From NCBI GenBank assembly GCA_958298945.1, contig OY282605.1, positions 8,517,811-8,581,810 on the forward strand: a stretch of DNA of 64,000 nt. Reading direction: 5' to 3'. A program made the position numbers and the translations under genes. The first letter of the stretch is position 1. Each line of letters begins with the position of its first letter. The notes beneath the pieces were generated by a model, which had not been told where the DNA came from, ran no database searches, and saw only the letters and a list, made by a program, of their open reading frames with translations. This DNA comes from Atherix ibis. Taxonomy: Eukaryota > Arthropoda > Insecta > Diptera > Athericidae. Positions 11,876-22,930 of this stretch are shown here, one piece after another.

Positions 11876-12918
11876 TCTAATAAAAGAGCGTATTTTTTGT
11901 TTGGTGTAAATTTAGAAAGAGGATTGGTTAAGGCAAATTTTATCTATAGAATATGGATAAGATTTTTTTAAATATAAAACTTTTTTTTTTAAAGAAAAAA
12001 TACTTTTATCAAATAAATTAAGTAAAAAAATCAACTTTTTTCAAATTGCTAATATTCATTTTTTTTTATAAATTTTAAAATAATATTTTTTGTTAAATAT
12101 TTTTTATCGCAATTTTTTTTTCTTGTTCTTAACTATTATTATTTTAGATAATTTTTTTTCCTTCTAGATGTTAAAATCTTATTATTCTTTTTGTTTCTAG
12201 TTTTAGTTTTAGTTTTTTTTTTGTAATTTATAAAAAAATATGTATATGATTTTTCATTCTGATAACTCATTTTATATAAATATTTTATAATGTAACATTT
12301 TGTTCATATTATATAATAGAAAACTGTGTTTTTTATTCTGCCTCTACTAACAATAGCTATAATCAATCAGTTTTGTTTTTTCTTCTTCTTCATTTTTATT
12401 TATTCTTACCAAATACATACATATAAAATATATATACTATTTATTCTTAAGTACTTATGAGAAATATTCTATTTGCTATTTTTTTTTTAAAATAATTTAT
12501 TATTATTTTTATTAATTTTGACAGCAAAAAAAAATAAATTTCTAATCAACAAAGTAAATACCAACATTAGTTTTAGTTTTTCTTCTTTTTTTTTTATTTG
12601 GTTTGGAAACTAAAATATATTTTTTTTCTAATTTTCCAATAACTGCAATATGCTTTTTTTGTTGCCAATTGATGGTCCGCAATTATAAAAAAAAAATAAA
12701 AATAAAATTTCGATGTACAGTGTGTTGCCTTGCAGTTATTACAAATAAAACGCTGTGAAGTTGAAGTAATATAGGGTTTGCCAATGAGAGTGATATGATT
12801 TTTAAGTGACGTTTCGGCCATTTGTAACATGTCATGATCTGTCATTTTTTTTCATTGTATTCAGTAATGTTATTCAATTTTATTATCAAAATAATCGTTC
12901 TCCAATTGCAACTTTTCG
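11876..12918. other. AT-rich non-coding spacer
   Basis: Long T and A runs and no gene. The short open frames here are low-complexity. Confidence 0.5.
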
Positions 12919-13375
12919 TGCGCTCACTTTCATCTGAGTGGTGCGAAGAAACTCCACGAATTATTCATGAACACCCATTACATTCACCTAAATTGACAGT
13001 TTGGTGTGGTTTTTGGTCTGGTGGAAACATCGGTCCGTACTTCTTTCGAAATGAAGCTGGTAAAACCGTTACTGTCAATGGAGACAACATCTGGCTCCAA
13101 CAAGACGGGGCTACGTGCCACACAGCATGTGCAACAACCGAATTATTGCGAGAAAAGTTTGAAGATTCGATTATTTCAAGAAATTGTGATATTGAATGGC
13201 CTCCAAGAAGTTGTGATTTAACACCATTAGACTATTAGTCATTGGTCTTTAGCAATAAACCAGACTCTCTTCAAGCTTTAGAAGTCAATATTGAACGTGC
13301 TATTCATGACATACGACTTGATTTAGTGGAAAAAGTGCTCGAAAATTGGGTTCTCGTTAAATTTGATTATTATTT
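12919..13375 (+). mobile_element. DD41D transposase fragment
   Basis: One plus-strand frame reads SEWCEETPRIIHEH, then KLTVWCGFWSGGNIGPYFF, NEAGKTVTVNG and NIWLQQDGATCHTA, followed by WPPRSCDLTPLDY. Between the Asp of QQD and the Asp of PLD there are 41 residues, which fixes the DD41D class. After a stop replacing the usual FLWG, the frame goes on with NKPDSLQALEVNIERAI. The N-terminal third, including the first catalytic Asp, and both ends are missing. Confidence 0.75.
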
Positions 13376-13532
13376 TTTTATTAAATAATTTATATCAACT
13401 TATTTCGTTATTCAAATATATCATATTCAAATTTTGATATGTCAAACTTATTTGAAAAATTCTAGCGCCATTTTTTTGTTTTGTTATTGTGGTAATATTG
13501 CATTGCGCAGTGAAATTAAAAATTTGGATGAT

Positions 13533-13735
13533 CTGCAGTACTGCATGCAGTAAAGCATTCTTTATAATTCTGCCAATACGAAACTGTATTTTCTAAAAAG
13601 CAAGTTTTACTGCGTTGGTTGAAGAAAAAATGTCAATGATCTGCAGTACTGCATGCAGTAAAGCATTCTTTATAGTTCTGCCAATACGAAATTGTATTTA
13701 CTAAAAAGGAAGTTTTGCTGCGTTGCCATTATGGC
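13533..13735. repeat. 108-bp tandem duplication with palindromic core
   Basis: Two units begin at 13533 and 13641 (CTGCAGTACTGCATGCAG, then TAAAGCATTCTTTATA and TTCTGCCAATACGAAA) and differ by a few substitutions. The unit start is a compound palindrome of CTGCAG, AGTACT and GCATGC sites. It is non-coding and of unknown origin. Confidence 0.75.
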
Positions 13736-15364
13736 CAAAAGCAGAAATAGAAATTATTTACTAAAAATTTAAATTCCATCATATTTTATGAATTTTGTCT
13801 TAAATTAATTCTAGTTTTTTAATAATATTATTATATTTAAAATAAAAAAAAAAATTGTGTTGATAATATTAAATAGAAGAATATTAGAAGAAGAAAAAAT
13901 TAGTAGTCTCCAAACCGGACATATTTTTTTTCTATGAAATTATTCGAAAGTCGTGTCCCATTTATAATTTATATTATTCTGACTAATATATATATATATA
14001 TTTTTGTTTTGTTAGTCTTCTCCCAACAATTTAGCTTATCATCGATTTATATTTTGGTTTTTCCTTTTCTTCAAAAAAAACCCCCGATTTTTCTCTAATT
14101 TCTAATTTAATTATCTTTAGTTTACTGCTGTATTATTTATTATTATTATTTATATTGATCCAAAATAAAATTAAAAAAAATCTTCTTCAATTTCGATAAT
14201 ATTTAAATAATTAATTAAGTACATATTCATTATTAATTTCAATTTTATTCTTTTATATTTATAACTAATCATTTATGTATGTATATGTATATGATCCACT
14301 TATATATAGTAAAGTTATTTTTTTTTATTGTTTATGTTCTTTTTTCAGAAATTTTTAATTATTATCATTATTATTATTATTATTATTTATTGTATGTATG
14401 CTAATGTTTAATAATTGTATGTATTAGTTAGAGACATAGTATGTATATTTTTATATATTTTATCACCTAGATTAAAATATTTTATATATTTTTAATTGAT
14501 TTTCCATTTAAATTTATAATAACTAAATTTACTTGATATTTTTTTTTTTTTTAAATATTTCACCTTTTGTGTATAGTATTTATTGATTATTATTTTGTAT
14601 TTATCTTAATAAATATCGATTTTGTTTTCAACTAGTGTGTAGATTTTTTTAAATATTAATATAAATAAATTTTTTGCGTTTGCTTTCTTTTTCGTTACTT
14701 TATCTAACATTATATCAATTGTATTGTAGTTTTCTATTTCAGAAAAAGTATAGATGATTTTTCTCCTCTTTTTTTTTTGAAAAAAAAAATATAATTCAAG
14801 TATTATTTATTTGTTTTTTTTTTCTTTTTACAAAAATATTACTTTAATATATGAATATGTGATAAATAGTTTTCAATAATATTGTCTTAAAATTTTTCAG
14901 AATTTCAATTAAAAATTGCTTCTCAATATTTTTTTTTTGATTTTATTTTTACAATATTATAAAAAAATATATTAATTTTTTCTATTCCATATTTGCTTTG
15001 TTTCTCTTTAATTCTTTATTTTTTTTAACGTTTAAATTTGTTATTTACAAAATTTAACTTTTGCAATTATTTCATTTAAATGAAATTTTTTATTATTATT
15101 ATTTGTCACAAAAAAAGAAAAAAAGAAAAGAAATGCAGGAACATTTTTTGCAAATAAAATTTATCAAAAATTATATATATATATATTTTTTTTAAATCCT
15201 ATCGATTTATTTACTTTTCTGAATTGATAGGTAAAAAAAAACTGGTAATAATTTAATTTCTATCAAGATTTCTCTAACGCAAATGATAATTAGTTGAAAG
15301 AATACTACAATACGTGTAAATAAAATGAAATATTTAAATAAAAGTTTTTTAATTTTGGTTAATA
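13736..15364. other. AT-rich region 3' of the RBM24-like gene
   Basis: No gene. The part next to 15364 should include the 3' untranslated region of the minus-strand gene; several TTTATT motifs (minus-strand AATAAA) occur, too many to choose a polyadenylation site. Confidence 0.5.
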
Positions 15365-15510
15365 TTATTGAAGTCTGGCCTCCTGTAGGGATGCATTCGC
15401 TGCCTGTTGATATGGGTTAAGGGTAGGAAAGGCACCCGCCGCACCGGCTCCTGTTTGGGGTAGAGCGGCATAAGTGTAGGGTGTAATATAGCTTGCTGCT
15501 GCTGCGTTAG
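15365..15510 (-). CDS. Last coding exon of an RBM24/RBM38-like RNA-binding protein
   Basis: The exon begins after a good acceptor (ttttggaacccaacag on the minus strand) with two bases that complete an Ala codon split with the preceding exon, runs 47 codons and ends in TAA at 15365-15367. It encodes ANAAAASYITPYTYAALPQ, then GAGAAGAFPTLNPYQQA and a tail ending LQEARLQ. The low-complexity Ala/Tyr/Gln run followed by a conserved charged tail is comparable to the end of vertebrate RBM24 (FGQYQPQQLQTDRMQ), from memory of that family. These proteins bind GU-rich RNA through one N-terminal RRM and regulate muscle splicing and mRNA stability; the C-terminal tail is poorly conserved, so the family call is an inference. 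The splice phases are seen directly. Confidence 0.75.
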
Positions 15511-16362
15511 CTGTTGGGTTCCAAAATAAATTAAAAGAAAAAATTACAAAAATAATTTATTCATTTTTATTGATATTTAATAGAATTGATATATTGTGTA
15601 TATTTTTAAAAAATTTTTTATGCATAATTTTTTTTTTTTTTTTTTTTTTAATAATATTAGGGAATTTTTTTTTGTAAATTTAATTTTTTCATATTTTTTT
15701 TTGTATTGTATTTAAAGAATATTTTTTAATTTTTTTTTATTTTTAAGCAAAAATAATTGTATTGTTTTTATTATATGTGATTTTTTTAATGTAGATAATA
15801 TTATGTTAATTAAATGTAGGTACCGGTGATAAAAGTGATATTCTTATTGTATTGAAAGAAAGGTCCTTAGGATATGTGCCAGAGTTCAAATGGGGTGGTG
15901 GCGTTACGACCTTCAGGCCTAAAATGACCCATTGTATACACTAAAAAAAATTATCTTAAAATATTGTAGAATGTTTCTTGATTTTTTCAAATATTATGAA
16001 TATGATCATGAGAGCTGGAAAAGTGTTTTGAACAAAATTTTTTTATTATCAGAAAAGTTTTGACATTTACTTTAGGAGTCATTTACGAAAAAAAATCATA
16101 TCCTTTAGAAGGAACAGACACTGTTCTTACTCATTTGATGTAGTTTCTAAAAAAAATTCATACAGAGAAAAATAATTTTTTTTAATAGAAAATAATCTTC
16201 TATTTTTAAGAGAAAATTCAACTTTTTTTTTAAATCAACTTGTGGGATACTTTTAAGAGATTTGTATAATTTTGAGGGTCTGAAATTTTTTAATGACAAA
16301 ATATTATTGTATTTTTAAGAGGAAGTAAATGTTTCTCTTCTTTTGTGGATATTTTTATACTG
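15511..16362 (-). other. Intron sequence
   Basis: Part of the 3.4-kb intron between the last two exons. It contains long T runs (for example near 15629-15650) and a GC-richer patch at about 15830-15945 that does not give an open frame with splice sites. Confidence 0.5.
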
Positions 16363-17226
16363 TGAGGTCTATTCAAAAAATATCACGAATTTTGAATTTC
16401 CGTGGGTTCCCGTATATTCGATTTTCGATTTTTTTGTGGCGTTATGTTGGTACTCATGTCTCTCACTTATGCACACAAGTTCGGCAATTTTGAATGTTCA
16501 GTTAATTTTTGACAGCTGCTTTGCTTGCACGTGTTTTGGCTCGTCTTCGATTTTTGCCCATTCCAAAAATGGATCAAAGAATCTGTTTCGGGAACAGGAA
16601 AAAGTCACAGGGGGCCAGATCTGGGGAATACGGTGGCTGCGGCATTATTAGTGTGTTGTTTTTGGCCAAAAATTCGCGCACAAGCAACGATGCGTGAGCA
16701 GTGGCGTTATCATGGTGCAAAAGCCAATTTTTGTCCTTCCACAAATCCGGGCGTAATATTCCTTATTGACCGTTCTACCCTGTGGTAAGAACTCATGATG
16801 CACCACGCCCCTGCAATCGAAGAAAACATTCGACCGAACTTGGCGCGCTTTTTTCGGTCTTGGCTTGTGCGGCAGCTTCCATTGGGATGATTGAGCTTTG
16901 GTTTCCACGCCATAACCATAAACCCATGATTCGTTACCAGTTATGACCCTCTGGAGCAAATTTGGGTCGTCGCGAACAGAGTCCAACAGCTCCTTAGCAA
17001 TGTTAATGCGATGCTGTTTTTGGTCGAAAATGGACAAAAATCGAAGACGAGCCAAAATACGTCCAAGCAAAGCAGCTGTCAAAAATTAACTGAACATTCA
17101 AAATGGCCGAACATGTCGGCATAAGTGAGAGACATAAGTACCAATATAACGCCACAAAAAATCGAAAATCGAATATACGTAACACGCAGAAATTCAAAAT
17201 TGGCGATACTTTTTGAACAGACCTCG
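16363..17226. mobile_element. Fold-back mariner (family B) with two inverted copies of the same 5' end
   Basis: The left arm (16363 to about 16580) begins TGAGGTCTATTCAAAAAA and runs through the family-B 5' leader (AGCTGCTTTGCTTGCACGTG and GGATCAAAGAATCTG). At about 16581 the sequence switches to the reverse complement of the coding region (FPRSGPL / PQPPYSPDL region) and continues backwards to a second, inverted 5' leader and the terminus AACAGACCTCG at 17226. The true 3' terminus is absent. The minus-strand transposase remnant (16648-17082) has lost its N-terminal half, and the first catalytic motif reads GNESW instead of GDESW. Sited inside the intron of the RBM24-like gene. Confidence 0.8.
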
Positions 17227-18720
17227 TATATTAAACTGGATAGGCGCTGTTTTCGATAAAGTGATAGTGCCAGAGAGGAGGTCTAAGCCGTCTGTTTGAA
17301 GCCGGTTTGCTCATCGTAAAGTAATGCCTAACAATGGTGTCATGGGAAGCATATTTGAGGAATATTGAGGTGGGTTTTAATAGATATACAGCGTCTATAG
17401 AATATTTCCCCCCTACCATGATTTAAAAAAAATAATAGACCGTTTGGATCATAAGATCTAGGGAGCCTAGAATAGCTTGAGTCAATAAGCCTAGAGGGTC
17501 CAAACAAGTTTTCTACTGATTGGCCGTCGACAATTCCGTATTTTAATAAGTTTTAATTGGTTTTGAATATTTTAATTCATTAGGCCTAGACCACTCGAGA
17601 CTAGGTTAGGTCAACATGCGTAGAACGTCTTAAATAGTGTGTTTTCGAAGGGTGTACAACTTTGGAATGCAATGTTTGGCAGAAAAAGTACCGAGAGTTA
17701 TCTCGCCGCACTTCCTCCATCGAATTTTATAAAAAAACAATGCGATAAGCTTGGTTTACATCCACGAGTTGGACGTACAGAAAGTTACAATGATCCTACG
17801 AAGAACATTTCTAGTCAAAAGCATAAATTTTTCAGTGGCACAAAGCATTTTTGTTGTGTTCCGAAGCGGTATTTAGAAGGCTGAAGAAAATATGGAACGT
17901 GTCGAGGCTTTTCCGATGCATGAGTCTATAAAGCCTTGCTATTTAGAATACTGAAGAAAATGTGGGACGTGTCGAGGAGCATTTTTGTAGTGTTCCGAAG
18001 CGATGTAAGACGAATCTTGTTCCGGGGAGCCTTGGTACTTAGATGGCTGATGAAAATGTGGAACATGTCGAGGCTCTTGTGGTGCGTGAGTCTTGAAAGC
18101 ATCAGGAAAAGGTTCGATCAAGGAGTGAGTCCTTGGAAGGATCAGAAAAAACATTTTTCACTTTAGATCAGAAAATCGGCCATCTCCATCAACGAATTTT
18201 TGTGGAAAAAAAACAATGAAATTCCTGTTATTCCCCAAACCCTCAATTCGCTTGTGTGATTTGTTTTTATTCCCCAGGATCACATAACACTAGAAAGGAC
18301 GTTATTTTGGTATCGCCGATAACATCCAAAGGAGTGTAAGCGATTAGCTGAAGGCGACTCCAGTTAAAGTCTTCCAGCAGTACTACTACGAAGAGTGGAA
18401 CTAATACCTTTTAGAGGCGGATAACGTTGATCATTGCTTTTCCGCCATTCTACGTAGTTTAATTAAGCAGACCTATAGACAGTCTAGAATAGTTTAATTG
18501 GAGAAGCTAAGAACATTTCTAAAAGTCTAATTCACCGTGTCTAGTCTATCTGCAATAATGTGAATCAGCAGGCCCAGATAGACCGTCTGTGATATTTTAA
18601 TCCACCATAGCTAGACCATTTCAAATAGTTTAATTCAAAGTATTATATTTTGGTAGTCTGAAATAGTTTATTTCAAAACACCATTTTTCGGGCCCTCAAT
18701 CCCATTTCTTTTTTCTGTAG
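17227..18720. repeat. Unidentified block: diverged satellite-like repeats around a repeated core
   Basis: The base composition is clearly less AT-rich than the flanking intron. Both sides (about 17430-17640 and 18450-18680) hold degenerate units built on TCTAGAATAGTTTAATTC and GGCCTAGACC motifs in the same orientation. The middle (about 17830-18160) has roughly 100-bp repeats around GAAGAAAATGTGGGACGTG with CATTTTTGTTGTGTTCCGAAG. A weak open stretch at 17639-17884 (VQLWNAMFGRKSTESYLAA) matches nothing I recognise. No transposase or reverse transcriptase is visible. Confidence 0.55.
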
Positions 18721-18908
18721 TAATTGAAATTTTTTTACTAACAAATATTTTTGCATTTTTATTTATTTATGAATAATTTTTTGTAAACTTTTTATTTAAA
18801 CATAATTTATTGATATTTTTAGAATATTTTTTTTTATTATTGTATTATCTATTATGAAATAGATTTGAAAGAATAAAAGCAAAGTATATTACTATATAAT
18901 CAATTTAC

Positions 18909-18993
18909 CTGCAGCAGCACCAGAGTACGGATACGCTTCAAATCCAGCATATTGTCCAGGATAAGGTGCAGCAGTGGCAGCAGCTACCGCATT
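18909..18993 (-). CDS. Internal exon of the RBM24/RBM38-like gene
   Basis: An 85-nt exon (acceptor gccttttcag, donor gtaaattg on the minus strand) encoding NAVAAATAAPYPGQYAGFEA and YPYSGAAA plus one base of the next codon. It starts in phase 0 after the 19134-19302 exon and leaves phase 1, matching the last exon. The Ala-rich PYPGQY..YPYSG pattern fits the AAYDQYPYAA segment of RBM24 tails. Only 140 nt separate it from the previous exon. Confidence 0.75.
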
Positions 18994-19133
18994 CTGAAAA
19001 GGCAAAACGGATCACAGTTATCTCATGTAACAGAAAAAAAAAAAAATAAAACGAAATGGGATCAGGACATTTGGTAGGAATAACCGGAAAGCATGTGTAG
19101 GTAAAATTAGGACAAAAATCTTTGCTTGCCTAC

Positions 19134-19302
19134 CTGATACTCATAGAACTGACTTGTTGCAGCTGCAATGGCGGCCGCATGCGACAATTGTGTTGCTGCA
19201 ATCGGAACTAGTCCGGCGGCTGCAGACGATTGATTCGCAGCAGCTGCGTTCGCCGCAGCTGTTCCCAGGTACGGTGATCCATAGACGTACGATGGCGGGA
19301 CA
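19134..19302 (-). CDS. Internal exon of the RBM24/RBM38-like gene
   Basis: A 169-nt exon with acceptor tttattgttacag and donor gtaggcaag (minus strand). One base completes Gly with the previous exon, then 56 codons follow: VPPSYVYGSPYLGTAAANA, an Ala/Asn/Ser run, and LVPIAATQLSHAA to QFYEYQ. The FGVPPSYVY junction compares with FGIPAHYVY that follows the RRM in vertebrate RBM24/38, which is the main reason for the family call. Codon use here is GC-richer than the surrounding intron, as expected for a selected exon. The next exon upstream is about 36.4 kb away. Confidence 0.78.
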
Positions 19303-21540
19303 CTGTAACAATAAAAAAGAAAACGTTTTTTTTTGCGACAATATCGCAAAAGAAAGTCAACAATTAGAATTATTCAATTTCAACTAACAAAAAAAAAATA
19401 AACAAAATATGAAAAAGAAAAAAAAAACTATCATCAAAAATACATATTCTTTGTTTATAGAAAAAAAAACTATGCACGAAAAGAAAACTCTCTATTTTAG
19501 TGTTAAGAAAACGAACTCTCAGCCACAAAAAAAAAAAGAAAAAAAGAAAAAACGCCAAACTGCAAATATGTAATATTTAATAAATAAAATTATCTCGCTC
19601 TCTTTCTCTTTCGCTCTTTCTTTTTTAAAAAATGTTCGCTAACAAATTTTTAAACTTCCTAAAATTTTGCATGAAAATTATAAAAACTATGGTAATTTTT
19701 TTTTTTTTTTTCGTATTTATAAAAGAAAACAACTAATTTTAAATAATATTTATATATTTCAAAAAAAAAAAATAATAATAATATAAATAAATAAATACAA
19801 ATTATAATGGTAAAAATATAATAAAACCTTTTTAAATATTGAAAACACCACCACTTCAATAGCAAAAATCAATTTAAGAAAGAAAAAAAAATCTTTAAAA
19901 GTTAAAAATCAGAAAAACCAAAAAAAAAATCTATTTTAATCTCTGCTTATTCATTTAAGATACATTTTTATTTGTTTAGTTTTTAATTATTCAAATATTT
20001 TTTTTTTTTGGTAATTTTCTAAATTAATTTCTACTAAAATTGTACCAAAAAAAACACGATAAACAAAAATTTTTTTTATGAAATTTCTCATAAAATCTTT
20101 AAGAATTTTTTTAACACTTTCTAATTGAATTTTGGATGTTTTTTCTTCTATTTTTTCTTATGGTTCTGCTAATAATTTGATATAATTTTTGTTATAATAT
20201 TTCGTATGATTTATATACTTTTTTTTAAAAAAAAAAATATTTTCCTTAAAAATTGACTCATAACTAACATAGAATCATATTTTTTATGTGAAGATTTTTT
20301 TTTTGATTTATATTTTTCTTCAAAAGAAATGAGACTTTTTTATAGTTATAGAAGGAATAGTATTCATCAAGAATTTGTAATTTGTTTGCCCTTAGACTAT
20401 AGAAAAATATAACGGATTATATATTTTTTAGTTTAGAGTTTGATAGCTGTCAATCAAATATGTACATTCAAGATGGCGTTTGTTAAATTTGAAAAATTTC
20501 CCTTTTTATATTATGGATAAATTGTTTTTTTTATTTTTATAAATTACTTGTGTTAAAAATATTAGCTGTCTTCTATTGGGAAAATTTTTCTACACACAAT
20601 GGAACGCAAAATTTACTGACAGTAGTAAAATATAACTGCAAAATAGTCAACAACAATACGGAGTTAATTCAGGTTGTCAACGTGAAATGAAGTGAATGTG
20701 TTTTGTATAACCTTTGAATTTTATAAATATTTAAAGGATATACGTCAGTTAACAGTCAGTTAATAAAATGTGTAATTATTTTTCATGTAAAAATATACTC
20801 TAATGTAATATTTAATTACATTTCTTTTTGCTTTTGCTGGACGAATAAAGTAAACATAAACAATAAAAACAAAAATATGACACTTCAACATAACCAACAA
20901 ACTCGCTAAGTCATCTATTTTCTTTTTGGGAACTAAAATCCTCCTACCGTAAATTGTATGCGTAACTACTCATTTGTATTAGCAAGAGTAGCTGCGAGTA
21001 GCTAGAAGTACTTGTGAGTAGCGAAAATGTTCCCAAATGGAAGACAACTATTATGAATATCCCTATATTTCCTATGTGGAAAGGATTAGAAGCGATAAAG
21101 AGAGAAAGAGAGATATCGGTGTATTTTGCTCTTAAATATCGAGTGAGGTAGAGCATTACATATTCAAATTTAACGGTTAAAAAAAATTCTAAATCTTAAA
21201 GTAAATCCTAAATCTTAAAGTACAACGGATATTACGATGAAATAGTTATAGGACAGAATGCAATTTACTGCATACGATAAAATAAGGAAAGGCAGGAGAC
21301 ATTACGTTTCTATTCCAGTGAGTCTAATGACTCAATTATATTTTTGCCTACAATTAATTTTATCGATTTATTTTGTATCTTGTAAGTCCAATGACGTTTT
21401 AGAAGCGCCTGTCCATACATGGCGATTTTTTTGCCTTATACATATTGACTAGATCAGATGGAGTGAAACTATTCTTGCATTGCTTAAGGAAACCTAAACA
21501 TTTTGCAGTATTTTTGGTTACATTAAATACCAAAAATAGA
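19303..21540 (-). other. Start of the ~36.4-kb intron
   Basis: AT-rich, with A runs and CT-rich patches at 19590-19625. Around 20430-20490 a stretch (TTTGATAGCTGTCAATCAAA, ATGTACATT) resembles the subterminal GACAGCTGTC region of the TTCGGAAAGT-ended DD41D elements, suggesting a small relic. No gene is supported. Confidence 0.45.
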
Positions 21541-22930
21541 AAGTTTTTCGGTTTCAATTATGGAAGCGCCATTCATGAATAATGGTATTCGCTAGAGATG
21601 TCGGTATTCGCTTTAGAGACAGAAAACAGCTCCGTGGTTTGGAAGTATTAAATTCCACTATGTTCTTCGAACCCTATAGTCAAATACTGTCTATATCGGA
21701 ATTTAATGAATTTAACATACGATATCGAAAAGTAATGACATGAATTAGAAAACGAGTATAAAAAGAAAATTAATTACGCGGACACATTTCAAATGTTGAC
21801 TGTGGCTATGGTATTTAAATTATAAAAGAGATTTTAATAAAATCTAAATATTTTTGAATATTTAAATTATAAAAGAGACAGCTTTGGAAGTATTAAATTT
21901 CACTTTGTTCTTAAGCACCAACAAACGCGTTAAAATTAAAAAAACTTACAATGAAATTTTCTTCAGCAATGAGAATTGCTCAGTGGTGGATGCGTCAATA
22001 AGTAAAATTGCAACATGTGAGGCTCTGAAAATCCTCAAGTGAAAAAGCCATTATATCTTATAGTCATCTCTAAGGCTACTTCGAATAAACGTTGCAAACC
22101 GCATCTTAACCCCCCCCCCCCACCAAATAAACGTTGCTAACGCGTTAAAATTTTAAAAAATACTTTCAATGCGTTATAATGAAATTTTCTTCAGCAATGA
22201 GAATCGCTCTGGATACGTCAATAAGTAAAATTGCCATATGTTAGGCTCTAAAAATCCACAAGTGAAAGAGCCATTATATCACCGAAAAGGGATTTGCTGG
22301 TGTGCATTTGATCTGGTATTTGTCTGTATTTCTTTGAAAATTAACTAATGATTAGTTTTCAAAGAACTACTGACAAAGAAAAGGACTAACGCTCTAGGCC
22401 TTATGATCACCGACGTTTTCTTGGCCGGAACTCTTGAAGACTTTAATCTACACCGCGTAAAAATATAACTTCGATATTCAAGGAACAGTTAAATGGACCC
22501 AAATAAACGTTGCAAGACAACCTCCGCCCCCCCCCCCCAAATAAGAGTTGCTAACGTATTAAAATTAAAAAAAACTTTCGATGCGACGTGGATACGTTAA
22601 AAAGCAAAATTGCCATATGTGAGGCTCTAAAAATCCACAAGTGAAAAAGCCATTATATCAACGAAAGGGGATTTGCTGGTTGGCATTTTGATCTTGTATT
22701 TTGTCCGTATTTCTTTGAAAATTAAGAAGGACTAACGGTTACCGTCAATTACGGAGTGCTCTAAGCCTTATGATAACCGACGTTTTCTTATTCGGAACTC
22801 TTGAATACTTAAATCTACACCATTGAAAAGCGTAAATAAATATGAATTATTTTTCTCTAGACTACTTCGCTATTAAAGGAACATTTAAATATACCAAAAT
22901 AAACGTGTTAACCCCCCACCCCCTCCCTTC
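21541..22930 (+). repeat. Tandemly amplified DD41D transposase fragment with poly-C junctions
   Basis: Three diverged units of roughly 380-420 bp follow each other. Each includes AAATAAACGTTGCTAACG, a broken transposase segment (GYVNK-N-HMWGS-NPQ; DNA TGCCATATGTGAGGCTC), a 'GGATTTGCTGGTGTGCAT...TTTCTTTGAAAATTAA' part and a late CGACGTTTTCTT part. Unit junctions fall at C runs (22110-22121, 22527-22538, and a C-rich end near 22913). A separate 40-bp piece at 21771-21811 is coding DNA of mariner family B (CADxFxMLTVAxG). All frames are broken. Confidence 0.65.

Noticed and set aside
15836..15945. GC-richer patch in the 3.4-kb intron as an alternative exon
   Set aside because: No frame joins to the neighbouring exons without stops, and splice sites are poor.
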